DNA from: Chloroflexota bacterium | Lineage (GTDB): Bacteria > Chloroflexota > Dehalococcoidia > Tepidiformales > Tepidiformaceae | Length of the DNA stretch: 10,871 nt | Reading direction: 5' to 3' | Assembly: GCA_021823905.1 (NCBI GenBank) | Contig: JAKALX010000086.1 | Location: 1 to 10,871, forward strand | Shown here: positions 1 to 8,900 of the stretch, in pieces | How the letters are laid out: every line of letters begins with the position of its first letter | Numbering within the stretch: position 1 is the stretch's first letter | The notes under the pieces: model-generated | The model's input: only the letters and a program-made list of their open reading frames with translations | Database searches by the model: none | Told to the model about the DNA's origin: nothing | Program-made: the position numbers and the translations under genes

Positions 1-249
1 AACCAACTCGACCGCTACGTCCACGGACGGATCACCAGGTGGCTGTGGCGTCGGGGTGGGCAGCGGACGCGCTTCTGGATGCATCAGTGGCCCCCGCAAC
101 GCCTCTACTCCCTTGGCCTGCATCGCATGAGCGGCAGCGTGGGCTATCCGACGCACGCCACACCCCGAAGACCATCGGCAAGCCGTGTGCGGGAAATCCG
201 CACGCACGGTTTGAAAGGGGGTCCTGCCGGTCCCGGTCTTCCCTCGTAA
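1..249 (+). CDS. Group II intron-encoded reverse transcriptase/maturase, C-terminal end (partial)
   Basis: Frame 1 is open from the left edge to TAA at 247-249 and gives 82 residues. The start lies outside the window. The segment reads NQLDRYVHGRITRWLWRR (residues 1-18), then a basic, aromatic stretch, then LGLHRMSGSVGYP. This resembles the maturase-domain tail of bacterial group II intron proteins. Such proteins help fold and splice their intron RNA and copy it into new DNA sites. The identification is supported by the RNA: the frame runs straight into intron domain V at about 180, so its last 22 or so codons (around SRVREIRTHGLKGG) are also ribozyme sequence. The true functional end of the protein may be earlier. 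No reverse-transcriptase catalytic motif is in view, so activity cannot be judged. Confidence 0.72.
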   Translation, partial: NQLDRYVHGRITRWLWRRGGQRTRFWMHQWPPQRLYSLGLHRMSGSVGYPTHATPRRPSASRVREIRTHGLKGGPAGPGLPS

Positions 250-275
250 TCGCGAGGGGGATCGGCAGGATCTAC
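180..275 (+). ncRNA. Group II intron 3' end: domain V and domain VI
   Basis: Bases 180-213 fit the 34-nt domain V hairpin, the catalytic heart of group II ribozymes. The AGC triad lies at 181-183, the strand AGCCGTGTGC pairs with GCACGCACGGTTT, and the tip is GGGAAAUCC. It is followed by a domain VI-like hairpin: TCCTGCCG at 222-229 pairs perfectly with CGGCAGGA at 263-270, and CCCTCG at 241-246 with CGAGGG at 253-258. The intron should end a few bases later. The likely 3' splice point is after TCTAC (271-275), and CCAAT up to 279 is possible. I see no clear bulged branch-point A in domain VI. Intron class is not decided from this fragment. Confidence 0.75.
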
Positions 276-1241
276 CAATCCCCGGGCAGCGATGAAGAGC
301 GGCCCGTTCGAAGCAGCAGTAAGGAGTAGACCAGGATCGAAGCACCAGACCCTTTCCGCATCGATCCGGACCAGAGGCCTCTCAAGGAGTCTTACAAGGC
401 TGGGGTCAGAGGGCGACATCGCCTCGGCGAGGTTATGCAGGTCGTCCCAGGCCCGAGCGGTGTTTTCCAGCACCTTTCTGATCGTTGCTTCACCGCTGTG
501 CCGAAGGTCCAACTCCGCAATTGTGAGGATCCCGCGAGTCCACGGCGGCTTAGAGGTAGGTCCCTGCCATGGCGTACCTGGCACCGCATTGGACAAATAG
601 AGGTATAGGGCAAGAAGGACGATTGCGGAATCGTCCAGTCCGACACCAAGACTGTCTCTCACCTGAGCATCGATTGCCGGGAGATGTTTCGGCAACCTCC
701 GAAGAATGAGGTCAAACGCTCGAGGAATGGCCGCGCGGGCGTCCGCCGCCTGTGCCATCGAGAAGACTGGCAACAACCCCGCTATAGGGACCTGATCCAT
801 CGGCGTGTCGGTGGTCGTGGAGACAAGATCGTTGACCACTAACTGGGCTCGCAGGAGCCTCTCGAACTGCTCCGGATCAACCTCCCCCAAAGGCAGGGTT
901 CGGTTCGCGCGCGCATAGGCCAGCACAAGGCTCCCCACCCGGTGCTGATCCGTGAGCGCCCATCTCTTCCCTCGGTATGCCCGCCTGTGACTCAGCAGCG
1001 CCGATAGGTTGGCATGAAACCGTGCCGGCGCGTAGGTCCTGACGAACCAGTCCTGAAAACTGAAGAAGTTCTCCTCGCTCGAACCAGCCTCGGCCGCCGC
1101 AGTGAGATTGTGACAGTACACAGATGCATACTGAACAAGCGACTGGAGCGAGACTCCCCGCAGCAGATCATCGCAGATCTCGGGCGACGACTCTGCGCGG
1201 AGGAGGTCACGGCTGCTCAGAATTAGAAAGGTTTCCATCAT
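276..1241 (-). pseudogene. Unrecognised protein gene, 3' part apparently cut by the group II intron
   Basis: The frame starts at ATG ATG (1241 or 1238) with METFLILSSRD and stays open into the intron as far as 144. A GTG at 1292 would extend it, but none of these starts has a good Shine-Dalgarno. About 320 residues come from the gene itself. They are mostly helical and include a long Leu/Ile/Ala-rich region. Near the end are LVRIDAERVWCFDPGLLL and SNGPLFIAARGL. The pattern 'rPLvRidde.vwcfDP..Ll' reminds me of the middle of large defence-island proteins that carry a nuclease domain further on, but I cannot assign a family. After ARGL the codons are antisense intron sequence, so the natural C-terminus is missing. 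It lies about 100 bases downstream of the methyltransferase on the same strand and could be the operon's last gene. GC is near 50% in the one line counted (661-720), lower than in the methyltransferase ends. Confidence 0.6.
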
Positions 1242-1299
1242 GGGCGGCGCGGAGCAAGCCTCGGGGCTATCCAAGCCCGTATGGCCACGCACCCAGGGG

Positions 1300-1320
1300 G
1301 GGCGGTCTTACGTCCCGCCC
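1300..1320 (-). terminator. GC-rich stem-loop after the methyltransferase gene
   Basis: GGGCGG (1300-1305) and CCGCCC (1315-1320) form a perfect 6-bp stem around a 9-nt loop, 25-45 bases beyond the methyltransferase stop. There is no T-tract on either side, so it is not a standard intrinsic terminator. It may be an attenuator, an mRNA-end stabiliser or chance in GC-rich DNA. Confidence 0.25.
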
Positions 1321-1344
1321 GGGAAGCTGGCGGCAAGAGATGTG

Positions 1345-4300
1345 TCATCCGCTCTTCCGGATGAGGACTCCGTCGCTCTCCAGCCGGCCTTCGCGAATGA
1401 GGCCGTTGATGATCGAGCGGAGGGTTTGATCGATGACGCGACCGGTGCGGCGGAAGCCGAGCCAGCGGGCAAGGTCGCGGATGGCGTCGTCCCTTTGCTT
1501 CCAGGCCCGACCTTCGAGGGATGCGAGGAACTGCTCCTTGAGGAAGTCGCGCCGGTAGTCCTCGATACGCCGCGCGTCGAGCGTGAGGCCGCCGCCATCG
1601 CTGGCGAGGACGCCGCGTCGGACGGCTGTCCGGAGGGAGTTGTCGACGATCTCCCGGACCTTGCTCCCCACCCCCTCGTATCCCAGGCCCCTCGCCAGGT
1701 CGGCAATGGCCTGCTCGCGGTCGCGCGGCGAGCCATCACCGAAAAGCTGGCGGACCCGGCAGATCAGCTCGTCGCGATCGAGTTGCGCCGCGTCGACCCG
1801 CTCGCGCGGATCCTCCTCGTCGTCCTCGGCGGCGGGTTTCTCAGCCGCAGAACGGCTATCACCTGGTTTGCTGTGTGCGATCTCACGGGGTGCGGGCGCC
1901 GGCTCCGCGGTTCTGGCTGCCGGGGAAGCAGGCACCGGCGGAGTCAGCACCTCGAGGAACTCGGCGATCACCTGGAGCTGGCCTTCATCGTCGCCGGTCA
2001 GGACGATCGGCTCGAAGGCCGGGTTGACCGGCTTCAGGGTGATGACCTCATGGCGCCACGAGTCGCCCTCATGGGTCTTCTCGCTCTCGTAGCGCTTGAC
2101 GGTGTACCGGTCGCCGGTCTCCGGGTCGAGCTGGTCGCGGAGCTGGACGAGGACGGTCTTGCCCTGCCGGGTGCCCTCCACGGGCGCGGCGAAGAGGCAG
2201 TACGCGCCGTCGCGGATGGCGGGCTCCATCGACCTTCCCACGACCTGGGCGACGAACATGCCAGGGCGGAGACGATGCTTCGTGCCAACGGCAACCCACT
2301 TGAAGTCCCCGTCCCCCATGTTCTGTGGATCGCCGAAGCTGCCGGCAGCGGCCTTGAGCGGAACCAGCGGCACGCAGGTGACGTAGCGGTCCTCGGGAAG
2401 CGGCTCGACGATTCGTGGCCGGAAGGGGACGGCCTCACCGGGCCCCTGGTCAAAGAGCTGCCCCTGCACGGGAGGCGGAGTCAGTCTGAGCGGCACCGAC
2501 TTCTCCCCGGCGGTTTGGAACGCCGCCGGCCAGCCTCCGTGGGCCTCGATGACCTCGTCGATCTCCTTCATGATGCGAATCGTCTCGTTGAGGGCGACAA
2601 CGATCTTCTGGTAGTGGACGATGTCCTCATCCGAGAGCGTGCGGCCCTTGCGGTCCTTGAGCCACTTCTCGCAAACCTGGTAGCCGCCGATGTGGAAGTT
2701 CCACACCTCCTCGGGCACCCCACGGAAACCGATGGTGCCGGGCGCGGCGGGCCGACCCTTCTTCGTCGCTGCGGCGTCGAGCCAGACGGTGTCCTCCGAC
2801 CAGCCTATGCGTCCCACCTCCGGGTTCCTCGGGCCGGAGTACATGGTAATGAGGTTACTAAGCTTGGCCGACTCAAGCAGGTGCAAGCTGACAAGCTCGC
2901 CGCCAAGATCTGCGAGCCCCCGGAAGAGTTCGAGGCCGCCCGGCAGTGGTACACGGGGAAAGTCTATCTTTAGCAACCCAGCGTAGCGGTTCCTGTAGCC
3001 AGGCCCGTAGAGCACTGCGTAGAGGTAGTTGAGAATGTCCTCGGGTTCCACGCCACGTGGCAGACCGTGCTGCCCGGTTGGAACCAAGCCCAGCGCAGCC
3101 GCCAGGCCCCGGAGAAACTCGGGGGCGAAGTTCGGCTCCGCCCCATGGCTAAACCCCAAGCCGGTCGCATCCCGATAGAGATACAGCGGATGGACATAAC
3201 CGCGCTCGCGGGTCTTGTTTGAGACATAACAGTCGTCAACAAGCCCCCGCGCCACGAAGACGTGCCCCCACTCGTCACTGACGCTCTGGCGGCAAACATC
3301 AAGTGCAACGTTTGGCCCGGCAATCAAGTGCGCCATCACCTCGGGTCGCGGCCAGTCCACCATCCAGTCGGTCCAGTAAACCCGCCGCTCATCGAACGGG
3401 CGATAGCTGCAGGCGCGACTGCGTTCGCGCCACTTCTTGTCGGCTGCTACGCGCCGACGGGCTTCGGGTACCTTCCAACCGCGCGTATCACCGTCGGGAT
3501 ATCTGTCTGAGCCACGACCGGGGAAGTAGGTAGCCCGAATCGAAGCCTCTGGGAGTCTAAAGTTGGCGAACGCGGCGATACGACCAAGCAACGTCTCGTT
3601 GTCAAAGTCAATAACAAAGTGATCCCGCGCGGTTATAAAGCCATCAGAATTCAGGGGCATAGCCTCATTGATCTTCCATCCCCTACCGTACTCCACGCGA
3701 TAATCTATGTTATGCGGCCTGAAGAAGTAGTACGGTGAATCCGGCGCGAGGGTTGCGAACCCACTATCACATACGTCGTGTTCACTGAGCCAGGCGTACT
3801 TCGCTTCCCGCACGCCCCATAGCTCCGCAAGGTGGACTCCTCCGTGGACGCCGCCACGTGTGGCAAGGCAGACGGCCACACCCTGCTTGATGTCAAAGAC
3901 ATTCTTGTCCTCTGAGCCATCCGGCGAACGCTCGTTCTTTGTTGCGTTCCCATGCAGGTCAAGTAGCCGTAAGTGCCGGAACGTACCCATGAGGCTTTGG
4001 CGCATGCCACGAAACGTCGGGTTGTCGAGGTATCCATGGTTCGTAATGTAGCCAAGTACGCCGACACCGGCGCTCTCGATGGTCGTCTGTGCGTGGCGGA
4101 TGAACTTGACGTAGTCATCTTGTAGCCAGAGCTTTCGCTCGCTTAGAACGGCACCGTCTACAGTTTTGTATGCGTCCACCAGCCGCTGCGCACTGGCGGA
4201 CATGTTCGACGAGATGCCGGCATATGGGGGGTTCCCAAGGATCACCGTAAAGCGCTGGGTGCGCTTTACTGCGTTGACCGCCTGTGCCTCGTGGGCGAGT

Positions 4301-5946
4301 GCTGGGAGGAACCCCTCCAAGGCCTGCTGGCCGATGTCACTCGGCGGTTCCAATGAGTTTGTGAGGAAGATGCGGGCGCGTTCGGGCGTGCCGAACCGGT
4401 AGCCGGTTTCGTAAAGCTTGAGGCCGACCTTGAGGTGTGCGATGGCATAGGGGGCCATCTTTAACTCGTACGCGTACAGCCGTGGCAAGAGGTGCTTGGG
4501 CACGTACTCATTCCAGCGTGCTTCAAAGTTCGCCACCAGGGGTCCCTCAGCCTCGCGTTCCCACTTTGCTGTCATCGTTCGGTAGATGAGCTCGATGACC
4601 TCGACCAGAAATGTACCCGTTCCTGTGGCTGGGTCGAGGATCTGGACGAACTCCTGGTCGGGCGCCACACCCTCAGGAATCGTGAGATTCATATTTCGTT
4701 TCGCCATCTCGCCCCAGGTGACGGTGTCGGCGAGACCATCGGGGAGGCCAAACTCGCTCCGCAGTAGCTTGTCCACCGAGCGCACGATGTACGACACAAC
4801 AGGACGAGGTGTATAGAACTCGCCGCGCCTCACTTTGTCGATCGGGTCGTACTCGTTGGCGAACCCCTCGTAGAAGTGGATGACCGGATCTTCCTGCGGA
4901 TTCTTGTCACCGAAGTCTCGGACAACAGCCTCGATGTGCGTGCTCGGAGCTCCGAGTAGCTCGACGACTTCGGACACACCCAGCTCGTCGAAGTCGATGC
5001 CGGAACCACCGGCCTTGTGCCGCCGCCCGCCGACCAGGAGAAACGTCTCCATCAGCTCCTTGAGGAAGGGGTTCGTCACGGGGATCTGGGCGGGAAGGTG
5101 GTCGGCCGTGTTGGCCTTGGGGTTGGCGATGCGCGCCGAGAGCAGGCCGTACGCGATCGTCTGCGCGTACATGTCGGCGAACCCCTCGGCGTTGAGGTCG
5201 TGGACGAGTGATTCCTGGAACGCCTTCATGAGCCTGGTGAGCGAGCCGCGCTCGGTCTCGATGGCGAGGGCGGTCTTGATGCGGTCGCGGATGGCGCGAG
5301 CCAGCTCGGCGAGCCTGATTGAGAGCTGTCTCGATGTCGTGATGACTTCGCGGTGGCCGAGACTGAACGCGGCGCTCCACTGCCTGCGCCAGGCCTCCGC
5401 GTCGTCCTCGTGTTCCGGCCAGGCGAGGTGTGTGGTGAGCTCTGCGGCGACCTTGTCGAGGTGAAGCGGCGTGTCGAGGTTGTCCCACCCGAGCACCTTG
5501 AGGGTTGGCAGGTCGCGCTTGGCCTCGGCCTGAGAGAAATGGGCGAAGGTAATTTGCCGCCCGTCGCCACTCTCGCCGTAGTTGGAGACGAACAGAAGGT
5601 CGTCGGCCGCCCAGACCGCGCGGTCAGCCCGGTTCGCCGACGCGCGCCTCTTCAGGACGACCTCACTCAGAATGCGGCGCAGCGCCACGACCGGCAGGCG
5701 CTTCGGCTCGAACTTGACGAAGAAGATGCCCCACGGCTGGTTGGCGGAGAGCGGGCGGAGACGCTTGATCTCCTGGATCTTGGCCGCGCTCTTCGCCTCG
5801 ATGCCGAGCTCCTCCGGGGTGTAGTCGAAAGTGAGATCCTCGAAGCTCTCAGTCTCGATCGGCCAGCCCATCTGGTCGCGCAGGTACTTGATGAGTGAAG
5901 GGAACGTCCGGATTTCTCGAAGTGCCGCTCGTTGGTCCGTTGGCAT
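1345..5946 (-). CDS. Type ISP-like N6-adenine DNA methyltransferase fused to a LexA/S24 module and two winged-helix-like units
   Basis: A 1533-residue cytoplasmic protein, likely the recognition and modification arm of the system. Residues 1-160 form an N-terminal domain (IFFVKFEPKRLP at 74-85) and about 160-360 are helical, like the type ISP coupler (ADMYAQTIAYGLLSARI at 257-273). The gamma-class methyltransferase follows: motif X FYTPRPVVSYIV (377-388), motif I DPATGTGTFL (438-447) and NPPY (572-575), which indicates N6-adenine methylation. Residues 840-1135 match the ISP specificity domain (NYLYAVLYGPGYRNRY at 973-988; HIGGYQVCEKWL at 1085-1096). Residues 1191-1334 are LexA/UmuD-like, with VPLV at 1192-1195, Ala-Gly at 1201/1202, GRSMEP with Ser1239, and YTVKRY with Lys1284. 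A Pro/Ala/Glu-rich linker precedes two similar winged-helix-like units (about 1391-1456 and 1466-1533). Known type ISP enzymes (LlaGI, LlaBIII) carry nuclease and helicase on the same chain. Here these are on the upstream gene, four bases away. GAAGG precedes the ATG by 8 bases. The stretch coding for about residues 566-950 is markedly AT-richer than the flanks. Confidence 0.9.
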   Translation of the reverse strand: MPTDQRAALREIRTFPSLIKYLRDQMGWPIETESFEDLTFDYTPEELGIEAKSAAKIQEIKRLRPLSANQPWGIFFVKFEPKRLPVVALRRILSEVVLKRRASANRADRAVWAADDLLFVSNYGESGDGRQITFAHFSQAEAKRDLPTLKVLGWDNLDTPLHLDKVAAELTTHLAWPEHEDDAEAWRRQWSAAFSLGHREVITTSRQLSIRLAELARAIRDRIKTALAIETERGSLTRLMKAFQESLVHDLNAEGFADMYAQTIAYGLLSARIANPKANTADHLPAQIPVTNPFLKELMETFLLVGGRRHKAGGSGIDFDELGVSEVVELLGAPSTHIEAVVRDFGDKNPQEDPVIHFYEGFANEYDPIDKVRRGEFYTPRPVVSYIVRSVDKLLRSEFGLPDGLADTVTWGEMAKRNMNLTIPEGVAPDQEFVQILDPATGTGTFLVEVIELIYRTMTAKWEREAEGPLVANFEARWNEYVPKHLLPRLYAYELKMAPYAIAHLKVGLKLYETGYRFGTPERARIFLTNSLEPPSDIGQQALEGFLPALAHEAQAVNAVKRTQRFTVILGNPPYAGISSNMSASAQRLVDAYKTVDGAVLSERKLWLQDDYVKFIRHAQTTIESAGVGVLGYITNHGYLDNPTFRGMRQSLMGTFRHLRLLDLHGNATKNERSPDGSEDKNVFDIKQGVAVCLATRGGVHGGVHLAELWGVREAKYAWLSEHDVCDSGFATLAPDSPYYFFRPHNIDYRVEYGRGWKINEAMPLNSDGFITARDHFVIDFDNETLLGRIAAFANFRLPEASIRATYFPGRGSDRYPDGDTRGWKVPEARRRVAADKKWRERSRACSYRPFDERRVYWTDWMVDWPRPEVMAHLIAGPNVALDVCRQSVSDEWGHVFVARGLVDDCYVSNKTRERGYVHPLYLYRDATGLGFSHGAEPNFAPEFLRGLAAALGLVPTGQHGLPRGVEPEDILNYLYAVLYGPGYRNRYAGLLKIDFPRVPLPGGLELFRGLADLGGELVSLHLLESAKLSNLITMYSGPRNPEVGRIGWSEDTVWLDAAATKKGRPAAPGTIGFRGVPEEVWNFHIGGYQVCEKWLKDRKGRTLSDEDIVHYQKIVVALNETIRIMKEIDEVIEAHGGWPAAFQTAGEKSVPLRLTPPPVQGQLFDQGPGEAVPFRPRIVEPLPEDRYVTCVPLVPLKAAAGSFGDPQNMGDGDFKWVAVGTKHRLRPGMFVAQVVGRSMEPAIRDGAYCLFAAPVEGTRQGKTVLVQLRDQLDPETGDRYTVKRYESEKTHEGDSWRHEVITLKPVNPAFEPIVLTGDDEGQLQVIAEFLEVLTPPVPASPAARTAEPAPAPREIAHSKPGDSRSAAEKPAAEDDEEDPRERVDAAQLDRDELICRVRQLFGDGSPRDREQAIADLARGLGYEGVGSKVREIVDNSLRTAVRRGVLASDGGGLTLDARRIEDYRRDFLKEQFLASLEGRAWKQRDDAIRDLARWLGFRRTGRVIDQTLRSIINGLIREGRLESDGVLIRKSG

Positions 5947-5950
5947 CGTC

Positions 5951-8900
5951 CTAGCCTTCGTTGAGTTCCATCCAGCACTTGAGCACGGGCCTCACGCCCA
6001 CTGGCGCGTCCACGCGCTTGAGGTACGTGTTCTTGATGTGCTTCTCGACCTTCGCCCGCATCTCGGAGAGCGTCCGTTCCTCAATCCCTCGCCTCCGCTG
6101 GGTGTCCGGCTGCGAGCGGATCACATCAACAATGGACTCCGGCACTTCCTCAATCGCCCCCGACGCGAGGTCGAAGAGATACCAGCCAACACGACCGGCG
6201 GCTTCGGTCCAGAGCGGCCCTTCGGCTTCGGGCATCACGGCAGACAGATCGGGTGCGGGCAACGCGTAGCAGAAGAAGGCCGCTTGACGCCCCTCGATCG
6301 GGTGTTGCCGGCCGCTGAACACGCGTCCTGGGAGCGCTCTAAGGCGCTCCGCCAGGTCGGGCTGCGCCGCGAGAAGCTCCTGGTACTCGAGCCGCAGCTT
6401 CTCGTTGAAGTTGGGCGTGCCCTCATACTCGTGGGTGAAGTCCTTCAGCGCCTCGTAGTCGTCCTCAGGCGTGAGCAGTTTCTTCCCCTCGATGCCGAAG
6501 GTCTTCGAGATCTTCAGGGTCTTGTGGGACACCCGGCCGTAGAGTCGGAGTAGCACTTCGAGTTCGTCCGGAGGCAGGAAGTTCCAATAGCGGACCGTGC
6601 CGCGGATTGCGGCGCGCTCCGGGTGCTCGCGTGCGATACGCTCCTCGACCTCGGGGTCGAGGCGCCGGTCGACACGGCCGATGCGTTGCATGACCCGGAC
6701 TGGGTTCCAGTGGAGGTCGTAGTTAATGAGCAGCGTCGCGTCCTGGAGGTTCAGGCCTTCCGATAGCACGTCCGTGGAGATGAGTACTCTTGTCTCGTTG
6801 AGGCCTTCGGCCGCAAGCTCGGCCGGCGAGGAGTCGTTGTAGTACGGGGAGAACTGCCGCAGCACCTCGGCACGGTCGCGCCCGATGGAGCTATCCACCT
6901 CCTCGACCCCCTCAATGCCATTCGCGGCCAACTCCTCACGCAGGTAGCGGGCCGTGGCCATGAACTCCGAGAAGATCAGCACCTTCTGTTTGGAGAGCAT
7001 CTTGTCGGCGCGCAGGAGCTTGAGGAGGGCCTGGAGTTTGTCGTCGTGGCTCGGCTTGAACTTCGCCAACTCGTCGAGGAAGGCAACAACCTGGTCAAGG
7101 TCAAGGCGGGTCTCGTCGAGGATCTCGTCGATCTTGTACTCGGCTCGGTCGAGCTCCTCGACGTGCTCGAGCATCTCGGGGCTGATCACATCTTCATCGG
7201 CATCGAGCTCCGACTCCTCGTACTTGTGAACGTGGTCGTGGACCCGCTCAATCGTACGGGCGTGCTGCGCCTTCCATCGCTCGAGAACCTTCACCTCCGT
7301 GGCGGTCTGCGAGTGCTTTGTCGCGAAGGCGAGAAGCTTGAGCAGTAGGGTTTCGCACGACCGCTCGAAGGCGCGGGCCGAGCTTTCGAAGCGCTTGAGA
7401 AACCCGGTCCGAATCAGGGTCACGACAGCCTTTTGGCGGTTCTCATCTAGGGGGTTGATGGATTCGTCGGGCCCCTTGTAGTACGCCAGCGGGTAGTAGA
7501 TCGCCAGGGAAAAGAGCGGCTTCTCCTTCGAGAACGCTTCCTCGACCTGGTCGAGGAGACGACCGTAGGTCTTCTTCAACGCATACGCAACTACCTTAGG
7601 GGGCTCGCGTTGCGGGAAGAGTGCTGAGCTGCCGCCGTGCTGCTTCTGACTCGCCTTGACGTAGGCGCGACTCCGCTGCACGACGAGCGCACGGAACAGC
7701 GCGTCGTCACGAAGGACCCGTTCCGCCTCTGCCTCGTTGGTCTCGACTTCGCCATTACCCGAGGAAGCACCGATCAGCTTCTCGAGGGCCTTCTCCATCT
7801 TCCTGAAGTGACCGGGCAGGGAGTGGATGCCGAGCGGCGCCCCCTTGAAATGGTCCGCCTCCCGCTGGCTGAACAGCTCGATCATGTGCTGCAGGTCGAG
7901 GAGGCTGTTGTTGACCGGAGTTGCCGTCAGGAGCAAGACCGTCTTGCCGGCGCAGAGTTCGCTCATATGCCAGTAGCGGGACTTGTCCTTGAGCCCGAGG
8001 TTGCGGAAATGGTGCGCCTCATCGATAACGATGACGTCGGCGCGCTCCCTGATGCGCTGAAGGCGTTCTGGGTAGTCGCCCGCCCGCAGGAGGTCGGTGT
8101 GGTTGAGTACAACCAGGTTCGAGAAGTCACGGCCCCCGGCCAACTCAGGCAGGTACTTGCCGATCTTGTTCTCCCAGACGGCGAACCGCGCCGCCTTGGG
8201 GACGAAGAGGGCAACGTTCTTCTTCTCGAACTGCGTCAGCCGTTCGATGGCCATCAGGCCGATGAAGGTCTTGCCGAGGCCAACGCCGTCACACAGGAAC
8301 GCGCCGCCGTACTGGCGGGCAATCTTCAGGAGAGCCTGGTAACCCTCCTTCTGATATTGGTCGAGGTGGGGGTACATCTGCGAACGGGTGAGTTCCCACT
8401 CGCCCACCGACATTTCATGGCCCTCGACGAATTGCTGCAGCGCCTTGGCGTAGACCTCGAACGGCGTGTATTCGCGGGTGTGGCGCTCGATGACCCGTAG
8501 GATCTCCGGAGTGATGTCCTGGGCCTGGTCCCAATGTCGTTCGTACCACTCCTGGAGAAGCTCAACCTCCCGCCGGAGCTGAACGTTCAGCTCGACGTTG
8601 GAGGTCAGGCCGCACGCCGTGAAGTTGCTCGACCCTACCAGGGCCGCGGGGCCAACCACCGCGAGCTTGCCGTGGGTGATGTACGCCTTGGCGTGGAAAC
8701 GGTCGCGGTTGTAAACCCGGCAGCGGATCTTCCCGCTGGCTAGGGCCTCCACGATTGCCGGCACGCCCTGGAGGAAGTCGTTCTGCTCCTTTTCGTGTTC
8801 AAGCGACCTGTCAAGAACCTGCTCGGCGAGCGCGACGCCCTCCGCCAGGGCCTTCTTCGTCCGCCGAGTGACTTCGTCACCCATCAGGATGCGGAGGTGC

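Noticed and set aside
1240..2973. 577-codon open frame on the plus strand
   Set aside because: It is antisense to the C-terminal third of the methyltransferase gene. The GC-rich codons of that gene keep the opposite strand open. The translation has no recognisable domain, while the minus strand has clear ISP, LexA-like and winged-helix-like sequence.
7637..8500. 287-codon open frame on the plus strand
   Set aside because: It is antisense to the helicase lobe 1, including Walker A and DEAH. It is a shadow of that gene.
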